From CAZBUB01 sp046546355 (GTDB lineage Bacteria; Desulfobacterota; Desulfovibrionia; Desulfovibrionales; Desulfothermaceae): a stretch of DNA of 51,353 nt. Every line of letters starts with the position of its first letter. Position 1 is the stretch's first letter. Below, in pieces: positions 26,942 to 34,943 of this stretch. The translations under genes and the position numbers were made by a program. The DNA lies in NCBI GenBank assembly GCA_046546355.1, contig JBKGXZ010000006.1, positions 1 to 51,353 on the forward strand. The letters are read 5' to 3'. The notes under the pieces are model-generated. The model searched no databases. It worked only from the letters and a program-made list of their open reading frames with translations, and had not been told where the DNA came from.

Positions 26942-26974
26942 AAAAAAACAGACCCCTTGGGGTCTGTTTTTTTT
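26942..26974 (+). terminator. Intrinsic terminator of the ATP synthase operon
   Basis: Stem CAGACCCC / GGGGTCTG (26949-26956 and 26959-26966), extended by A-U pairs, followed by eight Ts. It is 45 bases after the atpC stop codon. Classic strong terminator; the A-run on the 5' side could let it work on both strands. Confidence 0.92.
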
Positions 26975-27061
26975 GCTGAGACGGAAACAAGCTAGTTCCC
27001 CAAGCATTCCCTGTTTGTTGCGCCTTCATATAGACCTGTATTGAGGTGTAGTGCTGCTGTG

Positions 27062-27093
27062 ATGCTAGCAGGGGGGAGCGGCGCTCCTCCTCT
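27062..27093 (-). repeat. Degenerate half copy of the REP-like repeat (copy D)
   Basis: ATGCTAGCAGGGGGGAGCGG followed by CGCTCC resembles the reverse complement of the left palindrome plus TAGCAT linker seen at 44144-44175. Only this half can be recognised, so it is probably a decayed or solo element. Confidence 0.5.
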
Positions 27094-27469
27094 GCGTTGA
27101 GGGTTGAGTTTTTCCACGCTTCGTTATTGCCCTTTGAGGGCGTGATAGTTCAGAAATTTCATCTAACCCCATGGTCTACCTGGCTCGATAGACCATGGGT
27201 CTGTGGCAAGGACATATTTAGCTGGGTGTTAGGTGTATGCTATGCTCAGGTCCGAGGCCGAGTGACATAGGATCTCAGCCCAGGGCAGGCGCAAAAAGCA
27301 TATTCTAGTTTCATGCCAGGGATCTGGGCATGGTGAGCCAGGCGGAATTTCAGGGCTTGCATACTCTGGGGCAAGGGGTTTACATTATAGTGACTGGCTG
27401 CCTATTTCAGTGCCTGCTGCCAGGCTGGCAGTTGCTGTGTGAGATGATCATAACCAAGGATTTTTCGCA
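27094..27469. other. Intergenic region between ATP synthase and glmU
   Basis: No gene is supported here; the rightward frame from 27330 is short, low in family-like features and ends inside glmU. It carries a perfect 11-bp hairpin at 27168-27199, listed separately. No recognised riboswitch or glmS-type ribozyme was seen. The glmU promoter is presumably here but could not be assigned. Confidence 0.4.
27168..27199. other. Perfect 11-bp hairpin of unknown role
   Basis: CCCATGGTCTA (27168-27178) and TAGACCATGGG (27189-27199) form a perfect 11-bp stem with a 10-base loop. No T-run follows. It lies about 270 bases before glmU. It could be an RNA element or a DNA operator. Confidence 0.45.
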
Positions 27470-28873
27470 GTGCCGGATCTGCAGGAATCAAACATCACCG
27501 TGCTTATCCTGGCTGCTGGCAAGGGGACCAGGATGGGCTCTGCCAGGCCCAAGGTGCTCCAGGAGCTGCTGGGTGAGCCCATGCTGTGGTATGTATGGCG
27601 CAGTGTGGCTGAGCTGATTTCCCAGGAGAGGATCTTTGTCCTGTCCGGATATAGGTCAGCAGAGGTGCAATCCATATTTAAGCCTGGGCAGGCCAGACAC
27701 GTGGTGCAGGATGAGCAGCTGGGAACTGGCCATGCCCTGTTGTGCGCTTTGCCGCAGCTGCTGCAGACAGGTGCCAGGCATTGCCTGGTGCTGAACGGTG
27801 ACGCTCCGCTGCTCAGCAGCCACTCCTTGAGCCAATTCCTGGACCAGGTCCTGGAGCAGACTCCGGATTTGGCCTTTATGAGCATTGAGCTCCAGGATCC
27901 GCAGGGATACGGCAGGGTCCAGAGGGACGACAGTGCACAGGTGCTGGGAATAGTAGAGGATCGGGATATTACAGACAGGCGCCAGGAGTTGATCCAGGAG
28001 GTCAATGCCGGAGTCTATCTGCTGAACCTGCAGAGTATGCAGGAGTGCCTGTATGCTCTGGATAACAGCAACCAGCAGGGAGAGTATTACATCACCCAGC
28101 TAGTGGATCTGGGGCTGCAGATGGGCAAAAGGGTGGCCGCGGTGAATGCTGGAGCCAATCCTGAATTTCTGGGGGTCAACAATCCTGCGGAGCTGGTGCA
28201 GTGCGAGGAGATGCTGCGCAAGCAGGTGGTTCACAACCTTTTGTCCGCAGGCGCGATCATCCGCAATCCAGAGCAGGTGCGCATCAGCCCTAAAAGTCAG
28301 GTCGAGCCAGGCTCGGAGATTACTGGTCCGGCTGAAATCTATGGCTCGAGCTACCTGGCTGCCCAAAGCTGCCTGGAGTCCCATATCTGGATCAAGGACA
28401 GCCAGATCGGGGAGAGAGCTAGAATCCGATCTTTCTCCCATTTAGAGCAGGCTCAGGTGGGCCAGGAATGCCATGTGGGACCATATGCCAGGCTCAGGCC
28501 TGGGGCAGTGTTGCGCTCCAGGGCCAAGGCAGGCAATTATGTGGAGATCAAGAAGTCCGAGCTGGCTGAGGACTGCAAAGTCAACCATCTGGCCTATATA
28601 GGGGACGCTTGCGTGGGAGCCGGAAGCAATATCGGGGCCGGAACCATCATCTGCAACTACGACGGCAAGCACAAGCACCAAACCGTGATCGGTGAGAATG
28701 TCTTTGTGGGCAGCAACAGCTCTCTGGTGGCCCCGCTACAGATAGGCAACAACGCCTTGATCGGCGCTGGCTCAACAATCACCAGGGATGTGCCCCAGGG
28801 TTCGCTGTCAGTAGCTCGGGGCAAGCAGAAGAACCTGAGACGCAGGACAAAAAATCAGGATCAGGACGAATAG
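27470..28873 (+). CDS. glmU: Bifunctional N-acetylglucosamine-1-phosphate uridyltransferase / glucosamine-1-phosphate acetyltransferase
   Basis: 467-residue cytosolic enzyme producing UDP-GlcNAc for peptidoglycan and LPS. The N-terminal pyrophosphorylase domain (1-230) holds LILAAGKGTRMGS with the signature Arg/Lys and the NGDAPLL metal-binding Asp. The C-terminal left-handed beta-helix (250-455) shows hexapeptide repeats and NYVEIKKS and NYDGKHKHQT with the catalytic His. The start is GTG at 27470 with AAGGA upstream, giving the expected N-terminus. The next gene starts one base after the glmU stop codon. Confidence 0.94.
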   Translation: MPDLQESNITVLILAAGKGTRMGSARPKVLQELLGEPMLWYVWRSVAELISQERIFVLSGYRSAEVQSIFKPGQARHVVQDEQLGTGHALLCALPQLLQTGARHCLVLNGDAPLLSSHSLSQFLDQVLEQTPDLAFMSIELQDPQGYGRVQRDDSAQVLGIVEDRDITDRRQELIQEVNAGVYLLNLQSMQECLYALDNSNQQGEYYITQLVDLGLQMGKRVAAVNAGANPEFLGVNNPAELVQCEEMLRKQVVHNLLSAGAIIRNPEQVRISPKSQVEPGSEITGPAEIYGSSYLAAQSCLESHIWIKDSQIGERARIRSFSHLEQAQVGQECHVGPYARLRPGAVLRSRAKAGNYVEIKKSELAEDCKVNHLAYIGDACVGAGSNIGAGTIICNYDGKHKHQTVIGENVFVGSNSSLVAPLQIGNNALIGAGSTITRDVPQGSLSVARGKQKNLRRRTKNQDQDE

Positions 28874-28874
28874 G

Positions 28875-29054
28875 ATGCAGAACCTGGAAAGCCTGGAGAG
28901 CAGGATAGATCAGCTGGTGCAAAAGCTGCATGAGGCCAGGTCAGAGAACCAGGAGCTCCGCTCTGAGCTGGAAACTGAAAGGGAGAATAGACAAAAGGTT
29001 CTAAAAAAGGTGGATCAGCTCTTGCAAAAGCTGCAAGAGGCAGATATAGATTAG
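28875..29054 (+). CDS. Small coiled-coil protein, ZapB/DUF904-like
   Basis: A 59-residue ORF (ATG 28875, TAG 29052-29054) that begins one base after the glmU stop codon and ends three bases before zapA. The whole protein is a charged heptad-like helix with regularly spaced Leu (LESL, QLVQKL, ELRSEL, QLLQKL), as in ZapB or other cell-division coiled coils. Its position directly upstream of zapA fits a divisome role, with ZapB-like partnering ZapA. GGAT before ATG gives a weak ribosome site, but translational coupling to glmU is likely. It is easily missed because of its size. Confidence 0.75.
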   Translation: MQNLESLESRIDQLVQKLHEARSENQELRSELETERENRQKVLKKVDQLLQKLQEADID

Positions 29055-29057
29055 TTA

Positions 29058-29324
29058 ATGCATAGCTATCATCTGTCGATTCTGGGACATGAAATAGCAT
29101 TCAGGACCAATGCTGAAGAGGAGCGGATCAGAGAGGCCGAGAGACTGATCGCTCAAAGATTTAAACGGCTGGACACCCATGGCTCCAGGGTGAGCAACGA
29201 GAAGCTGCTTATTTTGGTGGCCTTAAGTCTGGCTGACGATTATCTGCAAACCGACCAGGAGCTGCAGGATATGCAAGGCAGGATCCAGCTGCTCCTGGAA
29301 AAGATAGAGGCGGAAATAGGATAG
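29058..29324 (+). CDS. zapA: Cell division protein ZapA
   Basis: 88-residue ZapA homologue, binding and bundling FtsZ. The N-terminal beta-rich segment (SILGHEIAFRTNAEEE) and the long C-terminal helix (EKLLILVALSLADDYLQ) match the family. It lies three bases after the ZapB-like gene and just ahead of 6S RNA, an arrangement known from other proteobacteria. No independent strong ribosome site is seen, so it is probably coupled. Confidence 0.85.
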   Translation: MHSYHLSILGHEIAFRTNAEEERIREAERLIAQRFKRLDTHGSRVSNEKLLILVALSLADDYLQTDQELQDMQGRIQLLLEKIEAEIG

Positions 29325-29350
29325 AGGTCTTATGTTGCTGGATAGGCAAC

Positions 29351-29533
29351 AATACCCTGGGGGTTTGGTGATTGCCGGGACCATTTTTGAGCCAACACCT
29401 CAAAAACGGGAGCTGCTTCCAGTAACCTGTTGTGCATGCCCGGCGAGGCCGGGAAGCCTGATGGTTGCTAGCGGCACCCACCTGGTTTAACCAGGTTCAA
29501 GATGGCCCGCAACACGGACCCCCGGGGATTTTT
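29351..29533 (+). ncRNA. ssrS: 6S RNA
   Basis: About 183 nt, the same size as E. coli 6S RNA, directly downstream of zapA as in many proteobacteria. The closing stem pairs CCCTGGGGG near 29355-29363 with CCCCCGGGG near 29518-29525. The 3' half shows the conserved GTGCATGCCCGGC, a GCCGGGAAGCC turn and the CACCTGG/CCAGG hairpin with TTCAAG as in E. coli. 6S RNA binds sigma-70 RNA polymerase and downregulates it in stationary phase. Ends are estimated from the pairing. Confidence 0.85.
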
Positions 29534-29817
29534 AATCCAGCAGTCCTCTATGGCCAGATATATTTGCTTTTCTTGCCTCGGTTCTCCGGGCAGGGCCTGC
29601 TAAAAGGCCTTCTGTCCGATTTTACTCTTGCAGCATACCTCGTTTGCGCCCCAGGCATTGGTTCCAGCCCAAGCTTCAAGTCCCTGCAATTAGGACAGTG
29701 ATTGGATCCGAACCCAGCTCCAGCTTTTGTGCAGTCGGGATCAGGATAGCTGTGCGCGCGGCTGTTAGGTCTGAACAGATACTCGATTCTGAGAACATAA
29801 AGCAAGGAGCGGTAGGC

Positions 29818-31371
29818 ATGTTCTATTTGATCGCAGGCTTGATAGGGGCTTTGCTCGGGTCAGGTGCAGGCTATGCGCTGCACAGGTATTTGGCCCAGAA
29901 GCGGCTCGTGGACGCCAACCATAGAGCGGAGCAGATCCTGGAAGAGGCCAAGAAGGAGGCCCAGGCCCAGAAGAAAGAGCTCGTGTTGCAGGGCCAGGAT
30001 GAGGTCTACAAGCAGAAGAAGGAGACAGAAAAAGAGCTCAAGGAAAGGGAGCAAAATGTTAAGCAGCAGGAGAACAGGATCCAGCAGAAAGAGGAGCGTC
30101 TGGAGAGCAAGCAGGAGAGAATAACCCAGAAGGAAAGCGAGCTGGTGGATTGGGAAAAGCGGCTGGCTAAGACAGAGAGGGAGATAGAGGAAAGGCTGCA
30201 GGAGGCCGAAAGGTTGAAGACCGAGCAGGAGCAGAAGCTGCAGGAGATCTCCGGCTTGACCCTGGAAGAAGCCAAGAAGCGGCTGTTGGAGGATGCTGAG
30301 AGCAAGACCAGGCATGATGCAGCGCGCATGGTGAAGCAAATAGAAATGGAGGCCAAGGAGACCGCGGACCGCAAGGCCAGGGAGATACTGGCTACTGCGA
30401 TTCAGCGCTATGCAGGGGATTATGTCTCAGAGCAGTCAGTGACTGCAGTGGAGTTGCCCAGCGAGGAGATGAAAGGCAGGATCATTGGCAGGGAAGGCCG
30501 GAATATCAGATCCCTGGAAGCATCTACCGGGGTGGACCTGATCATCGACGATACTCCGGAGACCGTGGTGCTATCTGCTTTTAGCCCCCTGCGCCGGGAA
30601 AAAGCCAAGCAGGTTCTGGAGCGCTTGATAAGCGACGGCAGGATTCACCCGGCCCGCATCGAGGATATCGTGCAGAAGGTGGATAAGGAGATGGAGGTCA
30701 AGCTGAGGGAGATGGGGGAACAGGCCACCTTCGATGTGGGGGTGCACGGGATAAATCCGGAGCTGGTCCGCCTTTTGGGCCATCTCTATTACCGAACCAG
30801 CTTTTCCCAGAATGTCCTGGACCACTCCTTGGAGGTGGCTTTCTTATGCGGGACCATGGCAGCGGAGCTGCATTTGGATGTGAAGAAGGCTAAGAGGGCG
30901 GGTCTGCTGCACGATATAGGCAAGGCAGTGGACCATGAAGTGGAGGGGGCGCATGCTACCATCGGCGCGGACTTGGCCAAAAAGTACAATGAGTCCAAGG
31001 ATATAGTTCATGCAATCGCTGCTCACCACGAGGATGTGCAGCCCAAGTCAGTGCTCGCGGTCCTGGTCCAGGCAGCGGATAGCCTGTCCGGGGCCAGACC
31101 AGGGGCCAGGAAGGAGCTGCTGGAGAACTACGTCAAGAGGCTGGAAGAGCTGGAGAACGTGGCCACCGATTTTGGAGGCGTATCCAAGGCTTATGCTATC
31201 CAGGCCGGAAGGGAGCTCAGGGTTATGGTGGACTGTGAACGGGTGAATGAGGAACAGACCTATTTGCTCTGCAAGGATATAGCCCATGCGGTGGAGGAAA
31301 AGCTGACCTATCCCGGACAGATCAAGGTCACCTGTATTCGGGAGCGAAGGTCAGTCCAGTACGCTAAGTAG
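29818..31371 (+). CDS. rny: Ribonuclease Y
   Basis: 517-residue membrane-anchored endoribonuclease initiating mRNA decay. It has an N-terminal TM helix (1-20), a long coiled coil (about 25-190), a KH domain (about 205-270, with MKGRIIGREGRNIRSLE) and an HD domain (about 330-430, with HSLEVAFL and GLLHDIGKAVDHE). The ATG at 29818 gives the standard N-terminus MFYLIAGLIGALLG; the frame is open upstream, but this start has AAGGAG nearby. The 284 bases between 6S RNA and this start hold nothing else recognised. Confidence 0.94.
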   Translation: MFYLIAGLIGALLGSGAGYALHRYLAQKRLVDANHRAEQILEEAKKEAQAQKKELVLQGQDEVYKQKKETEKELKEREQNVKQQENRIQQKEERLESKQERITQKESELVDWEKRLAKTEREIEERLQEAERLKTEQEQKLQEISGLTLEEAKKRLLEDAESKTRHDAARMVKQIEMEAKETADRKAREILATAIQRYAGDYVSEQSVTAVELPSEEMKGRIIGREGRNIRSLEASTGVDLIIDDTPETVVLSAFSPLRREKAKQVLERLISDGRIHPARIEDIVQKVDKEMEVKLREMGEQATFDVGVHGINPELVRLLGHLYYRTSFSQNVLDHSLEVAFLCGTMAAELHLDVKKAKRAGLLHDIGKAVDHEVEGAHATIGADLAKKYNESKDIVHAIAAHHEDVQPKSVLAVLVQAADSLSGARPGARKELLENYVKRLEELENVATDFGGVSKAYAIQAGRELRVMVDCERVNEEQTYLLCKDIAHAVEEKLTYPGQIKVTCIRERRSVQYAK

Positions 31372-31417
31372 CCTGACGAGTAAATGGCCTGATAGGCTTT
31401 TGATACTGCAATGCAAT

Positions 31418-31561
31418 GGGCGATCGCTGCTCGTCCCTCCTAGCATTTCAACAGCAGGGCACTTTGATACAGGCCTGCTTAAAACCGCAGCCCCAAGGGG
31501 CGACTGGCCAGTCGCCCCTTTGCAGTAAGCAGTTCCTGGATGTCCAGTTTTCCATACAAAC
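31418..31561 (+). repeat. REP-like three-stem dispersed repeat, copy B
   Basis: A full-length copy with the left palindrome GGGCGATCGCTGCTCGTCCC, TAGCAT linker, AGGCCT, a right palindrome (31497-31517, GGGGCGACTGGCCAGTCGCCCC) and a 3' stem CTGGA-TG-TCCAG. The tail TTTTCCATACAAAC is identical to copy C. It occupies the rny-tyrS gap and even contains an in-frame ATG for tyrS. Confidence 0.75.
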
Positions 31562-31587
31562 AGCAAGCCAAAGAATCGGAGATACCC

Positions 31588-32790
31588 ATGCAGCCGGATC
31601 TAGATTATTGCTGGCAGCTGATCCAAAGGGGCAGCGAAGAGATCGTAGAAAAACAGGAGCTGATGCAAAAGCTCCGACAGAATCGGCAGTTGCGGATCAA
31701 GGCAGGGTTCGACCCTACAGCCCCGGATCTGCATCTGGGGCATACCGTTTTGGTGCAGAAGATGAAGCACTTCCAGGAGCTGGGGCACAAGATCCTGTTC
31801 CTGATCGGGGATTTTACTGGCATGATAGGCGATCCCAGCGGCAAGTCAGAAACCCGTAAGCCCCTGACTCGGCAGGAGGTCCTGCTTAATGCAGAGACCT
31901 ACAAAAGGCAGATATTCAAGATCCTGGATCCGGAGCTGACTGAGGTAGTCTTCAATTCCCACTGGATGGACAAATTCAGAGCCTCGGACTTTGTGCAGCT
32001 TTGCTCCAGGTATACAGTGGCCAGGATGCTGGAGCGGGATGATTTCCAGAACCGGTACCAGGAAAATCGGCCCATATCCATCCACGAGTTCCTGTACCCC
32101 TTGATCCAGGGCTACGATTCCTTGGCCCTGGAGGCTGATGTGGAACTAGGGGGCACGGACCAGAAGTTCAACCTGCTCATGGGACGCACCCTGCAGCGAC
32201 AGGAAGCAAAGGAGCCGCAGGTCATTTTGACCATGCCCATTCTGGAGGGCCTGGACGGGGTCCAGAAAATGAGCAAGTCCCTGAACAACTATGTAGGCAT
32301 AGAAGAACCTGCGCCGGAGATGTTCGGCAAGCTGATGTCCCTTTCAGACAAGTTGATGTGGAGGTACTACGAGCTCCTCTCGGATAAGGACATAAACCAG
32401 GTCCATGATATGCAGCGCAGGGTGGAGGCTGCAGAATTGCACCCCAAGCAGGCCAAGGAGGAATTGGCCCTGGAGTTGACTGCCAGGTTCCACGGGCAGA
32501 ATGCAGCCAAGTCTGCCCAGGAGGAGTTCACTAAGGTCTTTTCAGCCCAGGAGCTGCCTAGGGATATCCCGGTCCAGGAGGTGGGCTACCAGGAAGCCCT
32601 GCCTGTGGCTCAGATCCTGGTTCAGGCCGGGCTTTGCTCATCCAAAAGCGAGGCCAAGCGGCTCTGCCAGCAAGGAGCGGTCTCCACTCAGGGACAGAAG
32701 ATATTCGATCCTGCTGAGGTCTTTCCCCCGGGCCAGCACGATTTGAAGGTAGGCAAGAAACGGTTTTTGCGGCTCAAGGTGCAGGCCTGA
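31588..32790 (+). CDS. tyrS: Tyrosyl-tRNA synthetase
   Basis: 400-residue class I aminoacyl-tRNA synthetase. The HIGH-like motif is HLGH (residues 49-52), the KMSKS motif is intact in GVQKMSKSLNN, and a C-terminal S4 RNA-binding domain (about 330-400) is present. I choose ATG 31588 with GGAG six bases upstream; the upstream in-frame ATG at 31540 lies within the repeat and would add 16 unusual residues. It overlaps the downstream prenyltransferase start by one base (TGATG), implying coupling. Confidence 0.95.
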   Translation: MQPDLDYCWQLIQRGSEEIVEKQELMQKLRQNRQLRIKAGFDPTAPDLHLGHTVLVQKMKHFQELGHKILFLIGDFTGMIGDPSGKSETRKPLTRQEVLLNAETYKRQIFKILDPELTEVVFNSHWMDKFRASDFVQLCSRYTVARMLERDDFQNRYQENRPISIHEFLYPLIQGYDSLALEADVELGGTDQKFNLLMGRTLQRQEAKEPQVILTMPILEGLDGVQKMSKSLNNYVGIEEPAPEMFGKLMSLSDKLMWRYYELLSDKDINQVHDMQRRVEAAELHPKQAKEELALELTARFHGQNAAKSAQEEFTKVFSAQELPRDIPVQEVGYQEALPVAQILVQAGLCSSKSEAKRLCQQGAVSTQGQKIFDPAEVFPPGQHDLKVGKKRFLRLKVQA

Positions 32791-33695
32791 TGCAGGATGC
32801 GCTTTCTCTCAGGGGTTGTCTGGACCAGGGGGTTTTTGCCCTGAAGGTCTTTGCCCGGATGGTCAAGCTGGAGCATTCGGTTTTTGCCCTGCCCTTTGCC
32901 CTTATTGGCTTTTTTCTGGCAGCCTCAGGGCATATGGCCTGGGCAAAGCTTGTGCTGCTGGTCATAGCCATGGTGGCGATACGTACCTGGGCCATGGCTA
33001 TGAACCGCATCCTGGACCGGGATCTGGACGCCCAAAATCCCAGGACCCAGGACAGGCCCCTGGTAACGGGGGAGATCAGCCTCAGGCAGGCCTGGATCCT
33101 GTCCCTGGCCACTGCCCTGGTGTTTGTCCTGGCCTGTCTAGGCCTGAACCTGCTCTGCTTTGTTCTGGCCTGGCCGGTGCTGCTCTGGTCGGCTTTGTAC
33201 AGCTTAAGCAAGAGGCTGACCTGGCTGGCTCACTTCTGGCTGGGCTCAGTGCTGGGGCTGGCCCCGGTGGCTGGATGGCTGGCATACGAGCCGGTATTCA
33301 CTCTGCCTGCGGTCCTGTTCGGCTTGGGGGTGCTGTTCTGGGTGGCTGGCTTTGATATCCTGTATTCCTGCCAGGATATGGAAGTAGATCAGAAGCTGGG
33401 CCTGGGCTCCGCCCCGGTGCGGCTCGGGCTGCAGCAGGCGCTGTTTTTGTCTGCTCTATGCCACGTAAATACGGTTCTTTTCTTTTTGCTTGCAGGCTGG
33501 GCCTCAGGTTTGGGGTGGCTCTATTTCTCTGTATGGCTGATCATCAGCATTATTCTGCTTTGGGAGCACGGGCTGGTCAGCCCTGGGGATCTGTCCAGAC
33601 TGAACACTGCCTTCTTTAGCCTGAACGGGTTGGTGGCGGTGCTTTTGTTCTTAGGCGTGATCCTTGATCCGCGGCTAGGTATCTGGGGGTCATGA
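32790..33695 (+). CDS. UbiA-family prenyltransferase (likely menaquinone, MqnP-like)
   Basis: 301-residue integral membrane prenyltransferase with about eight TM helices. The two Asp-rich Mg-pyrophosphate motifs are NRILDRDLD and YSCQDMEVD. It would attach a polyprenyl chain to an aromatic quinone precursor in the inner membrane. In an anaerobic delta-like organism this most likely serves menaquinone synthesis (futalosine-type MqnP), but UbiA itself cannot be excluded. It overlaps tyrS by one base, so it is co-transcribed. Confidence 0.85.
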   Translation: MQDALSLRGCLDQGVFALKVFARMVKLEHSVFALPFALIGFFLAASGHMAWAKLVLLVIAMVAIRTWAMAMNRILDRDLDAQNPRTQDRPLVTGEISLRQAWILSLATALVFVLACLGLNLLCFVLAWPVLLWSALYSLSKRLTWLAHFWLGSVLGLAPVAGWLAYEPVFTLPAVLFGLGVLFWVAGFDILYSCQDMEVDQKLGLGSAPVRLGLQQALFLSALCHVNTVLFFLLAGWASGLGWLYFSVWLIISIILLWEHGLVSPGDLSRLNTAFFSLNGLVAVLLFLGVILDPRLGIWGS

Positions 33696-33733
33696 AGTGT
33701 GGCCCGGCATGCACAGGCCCAGATAATGGAGGT

Positions 33734-33754
33734 CCTTTGCTTTTGGCAAAAAGG
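33734..33754. terminator. Weak bidirectional hairpin between convergent genes
   Basis: CCTTTGC and GCAAA-AGG arms form an imperfect hairpin in the 90-base gap between the convergent prenyltransferase and HD-GYP genes. A and T richness on both sides could allow termination either way. Weak evidence. Confidence 0.3.
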
Positions 33755-33785
33755 GGCAAAAAGTAGGGGGGCGAGTCTTTGCGTC

Positions 33786-34793
33786 CTATACTGAGCCAAT
33801 ATTCTGGAGCAGGGTTATCAGGCGGCGCAGCACATCCAGATCAATGGCGCCCTGCATATTGTGCTTCATGGCCTTTAAAGCCTGGAAGGGGCTCTCCGCA
33901 GATGCATAGGGCCTGTCTGAAGTGATGGCGTCGTAGATATCGCAGCAGTTGATGATCCTGGCCGGCAGAGGGATGGCCTCAGCCTGCATGCCGCTGGGAT
34001 AGCCAGTCCCGTCGTAATTCTCGTGGTGGAAGAGGATGCACTTCAAGCTCAGATCAGGCAGTGAGATATTGGAGCAGAGCCTGACCCCGTAAATGGGGTG
34101 CTTCTGCATCATATCCCATTCCTGGGAGTTCAGCCTGCCCGGCTTGTTCAATACGCTTTGAGGGATCAGGGTCTTGCCCAGGTCGTGGAGGATGGCTCCA
34201 ATGCCTGCATTTTGCTGGTCTTTGTCAGTGAACTCGGTGTAGGTGTTAATGAGGGCTGTGCTGTAGGTGAAGACGTGCACGCAATGGGAGAAGGTCTGGT
34301 AGTCGTGGGAGATGAGCTTGCTGATATTCCTGATGGACTCTTCCAGGCTTAAGAACTGTGAGCTGCAGGACACTGTATGGGCTATGCGATCAAAATCTTC
34401 CTGGCTTAAGCCCCCGCTCAGCTTTTTTTTGAAGATAGTTCGGACCATGTCTGTGGTGGTCTGCAGAAAGACCTTGGAACGTTCCTGGACAGGGATGTTG
34501 GGATCCTCTAGGATCTTTGACAGATGCAGATGCACGTAATTTTGGTAGTGCTCTATCTGGGAGGCTGGGACATAGACCTTGTCTATGCCTGTCTCGTAGA
34601 GTTTCTGGCGCAGCTGCTGCGTATAGCGTTCCTTTGCCTTGGTATACAGAACCATCCTGCCGTTTTGCTTCAGGTAGACCCGGAAGTCGGAACAGGTGTC
34701 CGGGTACAGCACCAAGGGAGATACCTGGAAGTATCCTTGGGGTTGCATGGCTCTTGGGCTTGATTTGCAAGTACAGGCTTGGTTGCTGCTCAT
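33786..34793 (-). CDS. HD-GYP domain protein (putative c-di-GMP phosphodiesterase)
   Basis: 335 residues. An N-terminal domain of about 100 residues begins YFQVSPLVLYPDTCSDF and ends near KVYVPASQIEHYQ, as in other Desulfovibrio-like two-domain HD-GYP proteins. A C-terminal HD-GYP domain follows with HCVHVFTYS, ILHDLGKTLIP and HHENYDGTGYP, so the metal and GYP residues are kept. It probably degrades cyclic di-GMP. The frame is open further upstream, but that portion is antisense to the QueG-like gene; I start at ATG 34793, with ATG 34748 (MQPQGYFQV) as a good alternative. Neither has a strong ribosome site. Confidence 0.85.
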   Translation of the reverse strand: MSSNQACTCKSSPRAMQPQGYFQVSPLVLYPDTCSDFRVYLKQNGRMVLYTKAKERYTQQLRQKLYETGIDKVYVPASQIEHYQNYVHLHLSKILEDPNIPVQERSKVFLQTTTDMVRTIFKKKLSGGLSQEDFDRIAHTVSCSSQFLSLEESIRNISKLISHDYQTFSHCVHVFTYSTALINTYTEFTDKDQQNAGIGAILHDLGKTLIPQSVLNKPGRLNSQEWDMMQKHPIYGVRLCSNISLPDLSLKCILFHHENYDGTGYPSGMQAEAIPLPARIINCCDIYDAITSDRPYASAESPFQALKAMKHNMQGAIDLDVLRRLITLLQNIGSV

Positions 34794-34943
34794 AAGGGTT
34801 AAGCCGAGTGGTTTCCTAACCGATAACGTCAAAAAAATATTCCTTACTATGCTTTTCTTGTCAAGGCTCGACGAAGGGGGATACTCGCTCTGTCCACAGT
34901 ATATGATACTGGCCCTAATTGGCTGAAGCCCTGGTTCCAGGAC

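Noticed and set aside
27330..27617. 95-residue frame before and into glmU
   Set aside because: No ribosome site or family-like features, and it overlaps the glmU start in another frame.
29465..29701. 78-residue frame after zapA
   Set aside because: Begins inside the 6S RNA and has no protein-like motifs.
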